The notes beneath the pieces are model-generated. The model was not told the origin of the DNA, did not search any database, and saw only the letters and a list, made by a program, of their open reading frames with translations. From Pseudomonas extremaustralis (GTDB taxonomy: Bacteria; Pseudomonadota; Gammaproteobacteria; Pseudomonadales; Pseudomonadaceae): 64,000 bases of DNA. Where the stretch lies: the NCBI RefSeq assembly GCF_900102035.1, contig NZ_LT629689.1, positions 3,890,001-3,954,000 of the forward strand. Direction: 5' to 3'. Positions 45,488 to 53,455 of this stretch are shown one piece after another. The position numbers and the translations under genes were made by a program. The stretch's first letter is position 1, and each line of letters opens with the position of its first letter.

Positions 45488-45526
45488 AAAAAAGCCCGGC
45501 TGATCGATGATCAGCCGGGCTTTTTT
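45488..45526. terminator. Strong bidirectional terminator after zapG-like gene
   Basis: GCCCGGCTGATC and GATCAGCCGGGC (12-bp perfect stem) with A- and T-runs on either side. It is followed at 45538-45557 by a second small hairpin, GTGGCAAG-CGGG-CTTGCCAC, which is REP-like. Confidence 0.9.
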
Positions 45527-45562
45527 ATGCTCATGACGTGGCAAGCGGGCTTGCCACAGCGG

Positions 45563-47284
45563 TTAAACAACCTGCTCGAGTAGCTGGCCGCCTTCGATCC
45601 GCACATGTCGCCCATGGAAGCGCTTGAGGCTGCTGCGATGGCCGACGCTGACGATGCTCAGGCCCGGCAGTTCATCGATCAACGCCTGGTACAGCGTCGC
45701 CTCATCCTCTTCATCCATGGCCGACGTGGCTTCGTCCATGTACAGCCACTGCGGCGCGAACAGCAACGCGCGGGCAAAGGCCAGACGCTGTTGCTCGCCC
45801 GGCGAGAGCATGCGTTGCCAGTGGTTGGCTTCGTCCAGGCGCGCGACCAGATGGGGCAAGCGGCAGGTTTCCAGGACCTGTACATAACGTTGCGCCGGAT
45901 AAACGCTGTCGTCCTGTGGATAACTCAACACGTCCTTCAGTGTCCCGATCGGCAGGTAAGGCTTCTGCGGCAGAAACAGGTAACGCGCCGCTGGCAGGCG
46001 GATGTTGCCATGCCCCGCCGGCCACAAATGGCCCATGGCGCGCAGCAAGGTGCTTTTGCCGCTGCCGGAGCGGCCGCTGAGCATCAGGCGCTGGCCCGGC
46101 TCTACGGTCATATCGGCGCCGGTCAACAGGTGACGACCGTCCGCCAGGTCCATGCCCAGGCCTTGCATCATCAGCCGCTCGCCTTCCGGACGCACATCGA
46201 TGGCCGGCGAGCGCTGCTCGTTTTCGCTCATCGCCTGGTGGAAGCTCAACAAACGATCGCTGGTGGCGCGCCAGCTGGCCAGCTCCGAGTACGCGTTGAT
46301 GAACCAGCTGAAGTTCTCTTGCACATTGCCGAACGCCGAGTTGATTTGCATCAGCTCGCCCAGTTGGATCTTGCCGGTGAAGTAGCGCGGCGCGGCGACG
46401 ATGAACGGGAAGATGATCGCGATCTGGCTGTAGCCGGCGGTAAAGAAGGTCAGGCGCTTGGACACTTTCATGATGTCCCAGAAGTTGTGCCAGACCTTGC
46501 CGAATCGCGCGCTCAGACGCTGGTTCTCATTGGGCTCGCCGTTGTACAAGGCGATGCTCTCGGCGTTCTCGCGCACGCGCACCATGGAGAAACGCAGGTC
46601 CGCCTCGAAGCGTTGCTGCTGGTTGTTCAAACCGATCAGGCGCCGGCCGATCAGGTGCGTCAGCCAGCTGCCCACGGCGGCGTACAGCAGGGCGCACCAG
46701 AACATGTAGCCCGGGATGGTGATGCCAAACACTTCGATACTGCCCGACACGCCCCACAGGATGATCGAAAACGACACCAGGCTGACCACGTTGCGCAGCA
46801 GTCCAAGCCCGAGGCTCAAGGTGCTGGTGGTGAAGTTGTTGAGGTCTTCGGAGATCCGCTGGTCCGGGTTATCGGTGTAACCGCCCTGCTCCAGCTGGTA
46901 GTAATTCTTGTCGGCCAACCAGCGCGCGAAGTGCTTCTCGGTGAGCCAGGCCCGCCAGCGGATGGTCAGCATCTGGGTCAGATACAAACGGTACACCGCG
47001 CCGAGAATGGCCACGGTGGCGATGCCGCCGAAATAACCGATCAGTTGCCAGAAGGCGGCTGTGTCCTTTTTCTCCAGGGCGTTATAGAAGTCTTTGTACC
47101 AGTGGTTGATCCACACCGAAATCGCCACGCTGAACAGCGACAGGCCGATCACTGCGGCCAGCAACAACCAGGCCTTACCCTTCTCTTCACTGCGCCAATA
47201 CGGCGTGATCATCGCCCAGGTTCGGCGGAAAAATTGCCCACGCACCGCGTCGTTGACCGCGGAATACTCAGCGTTCTGATTCAT
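45563..47284 (-). CDS. SbmA/BacA-like ABC transporter (fused permease-ATPase)
   Basis: This 573-residue fused ABC protein has an N-terminal SbmA/BacA-type membrane domain with about six helices (about 35-330; YTDNPDQRISEDLNNFT is the family's hallmark) and a C-terminal ATPase: Walker [18 protein letters not shown], signature LSPGEQQRLAFARA, Walker B WLYMDEATSAMD. The arrangement resembles E. coli YddA and the ABCD (peroxisomal) branch. Substrate unknown; related proteins move peptides, cobalamin or acyl-CoAs. Located next to, but divergent in function from, the roxSR genes. Confidence 0.9.
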   Translation of the reverse strand: MNQNAEYSAVNDAVRGQFFRRTWAMITPYWRSEEKGKAWLLLAAVIGLSLFSVAISVWINHWYKDFYNALEKKDTAAFWQLIGYFGGIATVAILGAVYRLYLTQMLTIRWRAWLTEKHFARWLADKNYYQLEQGGYTDNPDQRISEDLNNFTTSTLSLGLGLLRNVVSLVSFSIILWGVSGSIEVFGITIPGYMFWCALLYAAVGSWLTHLIGRRLIGLNNQQQRFEADLRFSMVRVRENAESIALYNGEPNENQRLSARFGKVWHNFWDIMKVSKRLTFFTAGYSQIAIIFPFIVAAPRYFTGKIQLGELMQINSAFGNVQENFSWFINAYSELASWRATSDRLLSFHQAMSENEQRSPAIDVRPEGERLMMQGLGMDLADGRHLLTGADMTVEPGQRLMLSGRSGSGKSTLLRAMGHLWPAGHGNIRLPAARYLFLPQKPYLPIGTLKDVLSYPQDDSVYPAQRYVQVLETCRLPHLVARLDEANHWQRMLSPGEQQRLAFARALLFAPQWLYMDEATSAMDEEDEATLYQALIDELPGLSIVSVGHRSSLKRFHGRHVRIEGGQLLEQVV

Positions 47285-47383
47285 CGTTCAGGCTCGGTAG
47301 GAAAATATGACAGGCGTTTGAACCGATCATAGTCGATCGGTTCAGGTCTCCGTGTGGCCTGAAGCGGATTGTTCAGACTTCGT

Positions 47384-47944
47384 TCAGCGCCGTACCGGGC
47401 GCTTCTGCAGCTTGCGCTGCAAGGTGCGACGGTGCATGCCGAGGGCGCGGGCAGTGGCGGAGATATTGCCTTCGTGCTCGGTGAGGACGCGCTGGATGTG
47501 TTCCCATTGCAGGCGGTCCACCGACATCGGGTTTTCCGGCACCAGGGTGTCAAGGTCGGCGTGCTCGGAGAGCAAAGCCGCCAGCACGTCGTCGGCGTCC
47601 GCCGGCTTGCACAGGTAGTTGCAGGCGCCACGCTTGATGGCCTCGACGGCCGTGGCGATGCTGGAGTAACCGGTGAGGATCACCACGCGCATTTCCGGGT
47701 CGAGTTCCAGTAGCTTGGGCAGCAGCACCAGGCCGGAGTCGCCGTCCATTTTCAGATCGAGCGCGGCGTAGTCCGGCAGGTCGGCCTGGGCGATGGCCAA
47801 GCCTTCTTCGGCGGAGCCTGCGGTGCTGACGCGAAAACCGCGACGGCTCATGGCGCGCGCCATCACGCGGGTAAAGGTGGCATCGTCATCTACCAGCAGC
47901 AGGTGCGGCAGTTCTTCGCCTTCGACTTGGATCTCGTCACTCAT
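47384..47944 (-). CDS. roxR: Redox response regulator RoxR (RegA/PrrA type)
   Basis: This 186-residue regulator has a receiver domain with the phospho-acceptor D63 (YAALDLKMDGDSG), an acidic pocket at D19-D21 (LLVDDDATF) and a lysine in YLCKPAD, plus a short C-terminal Fis-type helix-turn-helix (EGNISATARALGMHRRTLQR). This two-domain form lacking an ATPase is that of RegA/PrrA/ActR/RoxR, which control terminal oxidases and redox genes. The start at 47944 has GAGGAG 7 nt upstream. It overlaps roxS by 8 bp. Confidence 0.93.
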   Translation of the reverse strand: MSDEIQVEGEELPHLLLVDDDATFTRVMARAMSRRGFRVSTAGSAEEGLAIAQADLPDYAALDLKMDGDSGLVLLPKLLELDPEMRVVILTGYSSIATAVEAIKRGACNYLCKPADADDVLAALLSEHADLDTLVPENPMSVDRLQWEHIQRVLTEHEGNISATARALGMHRRTLQRKLQKRPVRR

Positions 47945-49199
47945 CGATATCTCCTCGTGCGACACGGGGCAGGCGCAGCTCGGTGAGCGTGCCGCCTTCC
48001 TCGTGACTATAGAGCTTCACTGAGCCGCCCGCGCGGGTCACGCTGGCCTTGCTCAAAAACAGGCCGAGGCCGAAGCCTTTGCCCTTGGTGGTAAAGAAAG
48101 GTTTGCCGATCTGCTCGGCAATAGCCAGCGGCACGCCCGCGCCGTGGTCGCGAATACTGATGGTCAGGTTTTCCGCATCCCAGTCCAACCGTACTTCCAA
48201 GCCTTCGGGGCAGGCATCGGCAGCGTTGTTCAGCAGGTTGAGCAAGGCCTGGGTCAAGTCCGGCGGCGGCGCCATGCGCGGCACGCTGCCCTGGCCCAGG
48301 AGGTGGAAACGGTAACTGACTTCGGGGCGCATCAGGTGCCAGCGGTTCAGGGCTTCGTCGAGCCACTGGGTCACATCCTGCATCTCCACCGCCAGACGTC
48401 GATTGGCTTCGGCGGCGCGCACCAGTTGCTGCAAGGTTTGCTTGCACTGCTTGACCTGTTCGCGCAGCACGCCGAGATCTTCTTGCAGCGCCGGGTCGTG
48501 ATGGTCCTGGGTCATTTCGTTGAGCAGCACGCTCATGGTCGCCAGCGGCGTGCCCAACTCGTGGGCCGCGCCGGCGGCCTGGGTGGCGACGGCCAACAGT
48601 TGCTGGTCGCGCAGGCCTTCTTCGCGGCGGATGGCGCGCAGTTCCTCTTGGCGACGCAGTTCTTCGGCCATGCGCGCGGCAAAAAAAGTGATCACGGCGG
48701 CGGACAAGGCAAAACTCAACCACATCCCGTAGATCTGCAGGTTTTCCCGGGCGATCGGGAAGGTTTGCAACGGGTAGAACTGCGCAAGCAGCAAGGTGTA
48801 GAGGGTCAGGGCGATGCCCGACAACACCACCGAATAGCGCCAGGGCAAGGTCACTGCGGCGATCGTCAGCGGCACCAGGTAAAACGAGACGAACGGGTTG
48901 GTGGAGCCGCCGGAAAAATACAGCAACACACTGTGGATAATCAGGTCACAGGCCAATTGCAGGGCGTATTCCAGCTCGGTCACCGGCCACGTGGTGCGCA
49001 ACCGGATCGCGGTGAACACACACAGCACGATGGAAAAGCCAAGGGTCACGGACAGTTGCAGCCAGGGCAGCGGCAACAGGTCGAACCAATACGCGAGCCC
49101 GACGGAGCCTGCCTGCGCGGCCAGTACCAGGGTGCGGATGAACGTCAGGCGCCAGAGGTTCTGGCGGGTGGCGGAAGTCAGTTTTACGGCGGCGAGCAT
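47937..49199 (-). CDS. roxS: Redox sensor histidine kinase RoxS (RegB/PrrB type)
   Basis: This 420-residue kinase has six N-terminal membrane helices, including the conserved quinone-binding motif GGSTNPF at 97-103, then an H-box with H213 (GAAHELGTPLATMS) and an HATPase domain (NNAADACPEG; GAGVPLAIAEQIGKPFFTTK; GFGLGLFLS). The RegB family senses the ubiquinone pool and thus respiratory state. It lies directly upstream of roxR. In P. aeruginosa RoxSR controls the cyanide-insensitive oxidase. Confidence 0.93.
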   Translation of the reverse strand: MLAAVKLTSATRQNLWRLTFIRTLVLAAQAGSVGLAYWFDLLPLPWLQLSVTLGFSIVLCVFTAIRLRTTWPVTELEYALQLACDLIIHSVLLYFSGGSTNPFVSFYLVPLTIAAVTLPWRYSVVLSGIALTLYTLLLAQFYPLQTFPIARENLQIYGMWLSFALSAAVITFFAARMAEELRRQEELRAIRREEGLRDQQLLAVATQAAGAAHELGTPLATMSVLLNEMTQDHHDPALQEDLGVLREQVKQCKQTLQQLVRAAEANRRLAVEMQDVTQWLDEALNRWHLMRPEVSYRFHLLGQGSVPRMAPPPDLTQALLNLLNNAADACPEGLEVRLDWDAENLTISIRDHGAGVPLAIAEQIGKPFFTTKGKGFGLGLFLSKASVTRAGGSVKLYSHEEGGTLTELRLPRVARGDIDE

Positions 49200-49403
49200 G
49201 AGCTCTCCCGGTGAGCGCTGCAGGCGGATCGGCAGGAGTATAAACGAAGCGGCGCCTCGGGCATTGGGCGTGTGGCTCTTTGACGCAGGCCGGAAAAATC
49301 ACCGCTCGTCGACAGTCGATCAATGTGTATGGAATGTGTAAAACCCAAGAACCCGACGCCACCGTCTACAGTCATACCGATACGCACACCTCAAGGAGCT
49401 TCC

Positions 49404-50114
49404 ATGTCTCGTTTCATTCGCACTGCAACCGCCCTCACCCTCGGCGCCAGTACCCTGGCCAGCCTTCCGGCACTGGCGGCCGACGAGCTGCATTACAACC
49501 AGATTTCCCTGCGCGCCGAAGCCAGCCAGGAAGTCGCCCGCGACAAGATGATCGTGACGCTCTACACCGAGTCGCAGAATACCGACCCGGCCAAGCTCGC
49601 CGCCGAAATCACCACCACGATGAACCAGGCCCTGGACCAGGCCCGTGAAGTCAAGGCGGTGACCCTGCGCCAGGGCAGCCGCAACAGCTATCCGATCTAC
49701 GACACCAAGAACCAGAAGATCACCGGCTGGCGCGAGCGCGCCGAGTTGCGCCTGGAAAGTGCGGACTTCCCGGCGCTGTCCAAACTCACCGGCGAGTTGC
49801 TCAACACCCTGAAGATGGAAAACATGGACTTCGCCATCGCCGACGCCACGCGCAAGGCCAGCGAAGATGCGCTGCTCAAGGACGCCGTCACCGCGTTCAA
49901 GGCCCGTGCGCAACTGGCCACCGAGGCGTTGGGCGGCAAGGGTTACAAGATCGTCAACTTGAACTTCAACACCAACGGTTACCCGCAACCGTATGCCCGT
50001 GGTGGAATGATGATGAAAGCCGCCATGATGGAATCGGCGCCGACACCGCAAGTGGAAGCCGGCACCAGCCAGGTAAGCATGAGTGCCGACGGGGTGATCG
50101 AAGTCCTGCAATAA
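49404..50114 (+). CDS. Periplasmic SIMPL-domain (DUF541) protein
   Basis: This 236-residue exported protein has a signal peptide (MSRFIRTATALTLGASTLAS, LPALAADE cleavage region) and one SIMPL/DUF541 domain (LHYNQISLRAEASQEVARDK; ITGWRERAELRLESADFPAL). E. coli YggE of this family lowers oxidative stress; function here is unproven. The ATG at 49404 has AAGGAG 7 nt upstream. A 9-bp hairpin (GGCGGTCAC-AGAA-GTGACCGCC, 50182-50203) lies after it, between converging genes. Methionine-rich RGGMMMKAAMMES near the C-terminus is unusual. Confidence 0.88.
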   Translation: MSRFIRTATALTLGASTLASLPALAADELHYNQISLRAEASQEVARDKMIVTLYTESQNTDPAKLAAEITTTMNQALDQAREVKAVTLRQGSRNSYPIYDTKNQKITGWRERAELRLESADFPALSKLTGELLNTLKMENMDFAIADATRKASEDALLKDAVTAFKARAQLATEALGGKGYKIVNLNFNTNGYPQPYARGGMMMKAAMMESAPTPQVEAGTSQVSMSADGVIEVLQ

Positions 50115-50238
50115 CCCTCGGACTTGACGACGACAAGGCGCACGCCCTGAGGGTTTGCGCCGGGCAGACAGCCAATTAGATGGCGGTCACAGAAGTGACC
50201 GCCGTCCAGGGGATCAGGCCAGGGAAGTGGTCGCGGTC

Positions 50239-53043
50239 TTATGCCTGCGAAGCGACCGAAACCTCGACAGTGGTGGGTGCGTCCTTGTCGATTTTGTATG
50301 AAGTGTCAGGCTCACTGCCCCGGCGTAGGGTGAAGGTTCGTTTGATGGTCACCTCCGCCCCCGGTACATGGCTGATATCTTTTTCCGGGTTCGAGAGGTG
50401 CCCCTTGGACGTGATCCGAACCTGGGTCACACGCTTGTCCGGATCGTGATCGATGTGGAACTGGGTATCGTCCGCACCGAAGTAGTAACCGTCCTGCAGC
50501 ACCGATCCGCCGTTCAGGTCAATGGTGGCGGGGGCTATGGAGCCTTGATGGGCCACTTCGGAGATTCGGGCACGCAATTCTGGATCAGCAATTGCCGCCT
50601 CGAACTGACTCAATCTGGCTTGCCTGATGCCTTCGGCAGAGCCCGCTGTCGCATTCAGTTGCTGGGTGATGGGCCGCCCGTTTTCCATCGTGGTCACGCT
50701 GTAGGGGTTGCGATTGATATCCAAAACAAAGTTGGGTGAGTACATGCCGGAACTGTGCTCTGTGGCCTGCGCCTTTTCTCCCGGCTCAACGGAAAATCCG
50801 GCCTCGTCGATGTTCCAGGACACCTTGAATTTTGTTTTGACGGCCCCGTTTTCTTCGTAGTTGCTGCTGGCGAACTCGTAACTTGTCCCCGCATTGGTTT
50901 TCAAGAACTCGTCGACTCTTTGCGCCGCGCCGATTTTTTTACCGTCGAGATCGCGAAAGTGATCGGCCAAGGCGGGCGAAGACTTCGGTTCGACACTGGG
51001 GGTGGGGGAAGAGGGGCGCTCCCAAAACCATTTGATGCCCCCGGCACCCTTGGCGGCTACCCACTCGCCGCCCTCGGACGCATGGACGGTCATCACCGGC
51101 TTTCTGGTGTCACGGTCAATAATCTGCACATAGTTGTCACTCAGCTTGAAATCCCCTTTGATCTCATAGACCCCAGGGACGCCCGTCGCATCGGTATAGC
51201 GGATGAACCAACTGTCTTGGCCGGTGATTGCATCCTTGACCTGGTAAATGCCCTTGGCGTTGCGCACAGCATTACCAATGACTTCCTCGCCGTTCGGCAC
51301 GGCGTGCCGGGTGATTTGCCCTGCCTGGCTGGGCCGCAACCGGTTGGATTCAAGCGCCCTTCCCACCGTTGGTGCGAGGGTTTCATCGGCACTGACCAGG
51401 GCCTTGGGGGTGCGTACCAACTCGAACTGGTTGTTCTGCTCGTCATGTGCCCAGTTGTAATCTCTGGCTTTTGCCGAGTTGATGGCTGTGGGCGCCTCGC
51501 CCAGCCCCGTCTCGATCGCGCCAGGCGCCAGTTCGTGGGCCAATTGCAGGCCGGATATGACCGCCGCCGCATTGCCGCCGACGCGATCGTCCGCAGTCTT
51601 GCCATAGAGGCCATCATGGATGCCGAAAACAACATTGCCCGTATTACCGATCACGGGGACGTAGCCGAAGGTATTGCCCCAAAAGTCTTTCGCGTCTTTC
51701 CAGGCTTGCTGCGAAGAACCGAATACTTCGGTCTGATCGGACCAGACGGCGTTTTTTGCGTTTACGGCCTGGTAGTGTTCGGCAATACCGCTATTGAGGC
51801 TGCCGTATTTCAACTGGTAATCGCTGCCCCGCGCACGGGTGTAATTGAATGTCTGCGAAACGGGTATGGATTGATCTGAAAGAAGATTGTGATATCCCGG
51901 ATAGCTGGCCTTGGCACCTGAAATCATATTGTCGAGCACTTCGCTCGCCATTGGCCAATGCGCATCTTTGCCGCCTTGCCTGTCCCGGGCATTGAAACTG
52001 CGCAGCACGTTATCGCGATTGTCTTTTGCCCAGTTTGCGAATTCCTTATCGCCCTTTATTTCACGCACACTGCCGTTTTTCAGGTCGACCATCACCCCTT
52101 GGTTGGGTCGGTTAGTGTAGTTACCGTCATAAGGGATATAGGGAATGAATGCGTAACCGGCCAACGGAAAGCCGTACAGGTTGGGAATGATGACTTGCCC
52201 ATTGTGCTCCAGGGTGCGTTTCACGGCCTGCTGGCCTTCAGGGCTTAACTGTCCAAAACTGCGCGGATCGCTACTCAGACTTTGCAGCACGCCCCGGACT
52301 TCATAGGCATCTGCTTTTCCAGAACGCTTCGCTACATCGCCGGACGGGTCGCGCATGAACCTGGCCAAGTCGTGTTCCCAATGGCCTTGGAGTTTTTTGC
52401 CGAGCAGTTCCAGATTGTCGATCTTGCTCTGGTCCTTCGACTCGATATCCATAAAGTTGAAGTTGATCGGACCGCCCCGCTGCACTTTATCGTGAGCCAG
52501 AGCACCGGCGGCTATTTCCCAGGCAAAGTAGGTGCGTTTGACGGTGTTGTTCAGGGTTTGCGGCTTTCCTATTCCGGTATAGGACGTATACGTAACCGTG
52601 AATCTTTCATGGGGGTCGTAGCCGGCGGCGAGCAAGCCTGCACTGAAATAGCCCGAGGGTTCCATGAACAGACGGGCCCTCTGGAACTTGACGTTTCTTT
52701 CGCCTTCACTCCCGCTTTCTATGTTCGCGACCTGGATTTTTACGCGTGAGGCATACGCGTCAATACGATACTTTCGCTCATCGAGGGAATAGTTTGCGTC
52801 CGGCGCAGAAACAGCAGCGGATCCATAAATGGTCTGGTTATAAACGGCAGACTCGTAGTTGGGCGTAGGGGGCAGAGTCAACTTTTGATCAGGGCCAATC
52901 TTTTTATCGTCGGATACACTGGGACGCCCCTGAATCTGATTACGCACAGAGGGTGAGCTGTCAATGTCTCGAGGGTGGCGATGAGATGCCGATGCAGGCG
53001 GCAAGATTACGGGCGGGCGCAGGAAGGACGGACTTATATTCAC
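50239..53043 (-). CDS. Large cysteine-free protein, candidate type III-secreted effector or toxin
   Basis: This 934-residue protein is unlike its core-genome neighbours: it uses more A/T-ending codons, has no cysteine, no Sec signal and no clear enzyme motif that I recognise. The N-terminus MNISPSFLRPPV has no acidic residue before Asp26, an isoleucine at position 3 and nine serines in the first 50, matching the composition rules for P. syringae type III effectors. A hrp box lies upstream at 53118-53146. Residues about 475-525 form a glycine/alanine-rich weakly hydrophobic stretch (GYVPVIGNTGNVVFGIHDG), and a beta-rich module near 605-660 reads GIYQVKDAITGQDSWFIRY. Translation begins at GTG with only weak Shine-Dalgarno (GAG). 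Dermonecrotic-type toxin is an alternative. Confidence 0.7.
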   Translation of the reverse strand: MNISPSFLRPPVILPPASASHRHPRDIDSSPSVRNQIQGRPSVSDDKKIGPDQKLTLPPTPNYESAVYNQTIYGSAAVSAPDANYSLDERKYRIDAYASRVKIQVANIESGSEGERNVKFQRARLFMEPSGYFSAGLLAAGYDPHERFTVTYTSYTGIGKPQTLNNTVKRTYFAWEIAAGALAHDKVQRGGPINFNFMDIESKDQSKIDNLELLGKKLQGHWEHDLARFMRDPSGDVAKRSGKADAYEVRGVLQSLSSDPRSFGQLSPEGQQAVKRTLEHNGQVIIPNLYGFPLAGYAFIPYIPYDGNYTNRPNQGVMVDLKNGSVREIKGDKEFANWAKDNRDNVLRSFNARDRQGGKDAHWPMASEVLDNMISGAKASYPGYHNLLSDQSIPVSQTFNYTRARGSDYQLKYGSLNSGIAEHYQAVNAKNAVWSDQTEVFGSSQQAWKDAKDFWGNTFGYVPVIGNTGNVVFGIHDGLYGKTADDRVGGNAAAVISGLQLAHELAPGAIETGLGEAPTAINSAKARDYNWAHDEQNNQFELVRTPKALVSADETLAPTVGRALESNRLRPSQAGQITRHAVPNGEEVIGNAVRNAKGIYQVKDAITGQDSWFIRYTDATGVPGVYEIKGDFKLSDNYVQIIDRDTRKPVMTVHASEGGEWVAAKGAGGIKWFWERPSSPTPSVEPKSSPALADHFRDLDGKKIGAAQRVDEFLKTNAGTSYEFASSNYEENGAVKTKFKVSWNIDEAGFSVEPGEKAQATEHSSGMYSPNFVLDINRNPYSVTTMENGRPITQQLNATAGSAEGIRQARLSQFEAAIADPELRARISEVAHQGSIAPATIDLNGGSVLQDGYYFGADDTQFHIDHDPDKRVTQVRITSKGHLSNPEKDISHVPGAEVTIKRTFTLRRGSEPDTSYKIDKDAPTTVEVSVASQA

Positions 53044-53117
53044 TGTCGGCTCATATTCAGAATTAGTCGTTAATCGAACAGTCGGCAGTTCGGTGACTCA
53101 TGACTCTGTTTCCAACT

Positions 53118-53146
53118 TGAGTGGGGTGCCGTTGGCTATGGCTCCA
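53118..53146 (-). promoter_or_regulatory. HrpL-type 'hrp box' promoter upstream of the effector-like gene
   Basis: Minus strand reads TGGAGCC, then 15 nt, then CCACTCA. This matches the extended hrp-box consensus KGGARCY-N15/16-CCACNNA recognised by the ECF sigma factor HrpL at every defined position. It ends 75 bp before the GTG start of the 934-residue protein, a normal distance for an effector promoter. Confidence 0.65.
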
Positions 53147-53408
53147 GAAGTAGAAGGGCATAGAGAACAGGTTCACGGGGACGCTTCATGTTCGAGTCAG
53201 TAGGGCCTTGATGGCGACAGTAGGTGGCGATCTCAGTCAGAAGGGTTCCGCTTTTATCCTCAGGTTCGATACGAAAATCACCCGTTAAAGGAAAACCTAC
53301 AATCTTCGGAAAAACGCCGCCGAAGGCAGCGTTATGGTGGTCCTCGGCGTGCAGGGAAATCGGGGTGTCATGCCGCGCATCGGCAGCAGCGATAACCTCG
53401 GTTATCAT
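53136..53408 (-). CDS. Possible small hypothetical protein
   Basis: An open frame of 90 codons starts at ATG 53408 (MITEVIAAADARHDTPISLH) and contains a protein-like stretch, FPKIVGFPLTGDFRIEPEDK. I do not recognise it. The frame is also open upstream of the ATG, no Shine-Dalgarno precedes it, and it lies across the likely dpp promoter. Codon usage (several TTT, TTA, AAA codons) resembles the effector-like gene rather than the core genes. It could be a remnant of a mobile segment that came with that gene, or not coding. Confidence 0.3.
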   Translation of the reverse strand: MITEVIAAADARHDTPISLHAEDHHNAAFGGVFPKIVGFPLTGDFRIEPEDKSGTLLTEIATYCRHQGPTDSNMKRPREPVLYALLLLEP

Positions 53409-53455
53409 CGTTTTTTGTTCGAGCCGCGCTATTGCCAGCCACTTCAGGGGTCTCC

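Larger units (their letters stand above)
53044..53455. other. Divergent intergenic region between the effector-like gene and dppA
   Basis: The 412-bp gap holds the hrp-box-like promoter (53118-53146) serving the minus strand, a doubtful 90-codon frame (53136-53408) and, presumably in 53300-53450, the promoter of the dpp locus. No REP or terminator is seen. Confidence 0.6.

Noticed and set aside
45563..47284. ABC protein as a peptide-antibiotic importer (sbmA)
   Set aside because: True SbmA lacks the ATPase domain; this protein has one, so only a YddA-like assignment is justified.
53136..53408. Small frame upstream of the effector-like gene considered as a type III chaperone
   Set aside because: It is short, has no visible chaperone-like pattern, no Shine-Dalgarno, and the hrp box lies at its 3' end rather than before it, so it would not be cotranscribed from that promoter.
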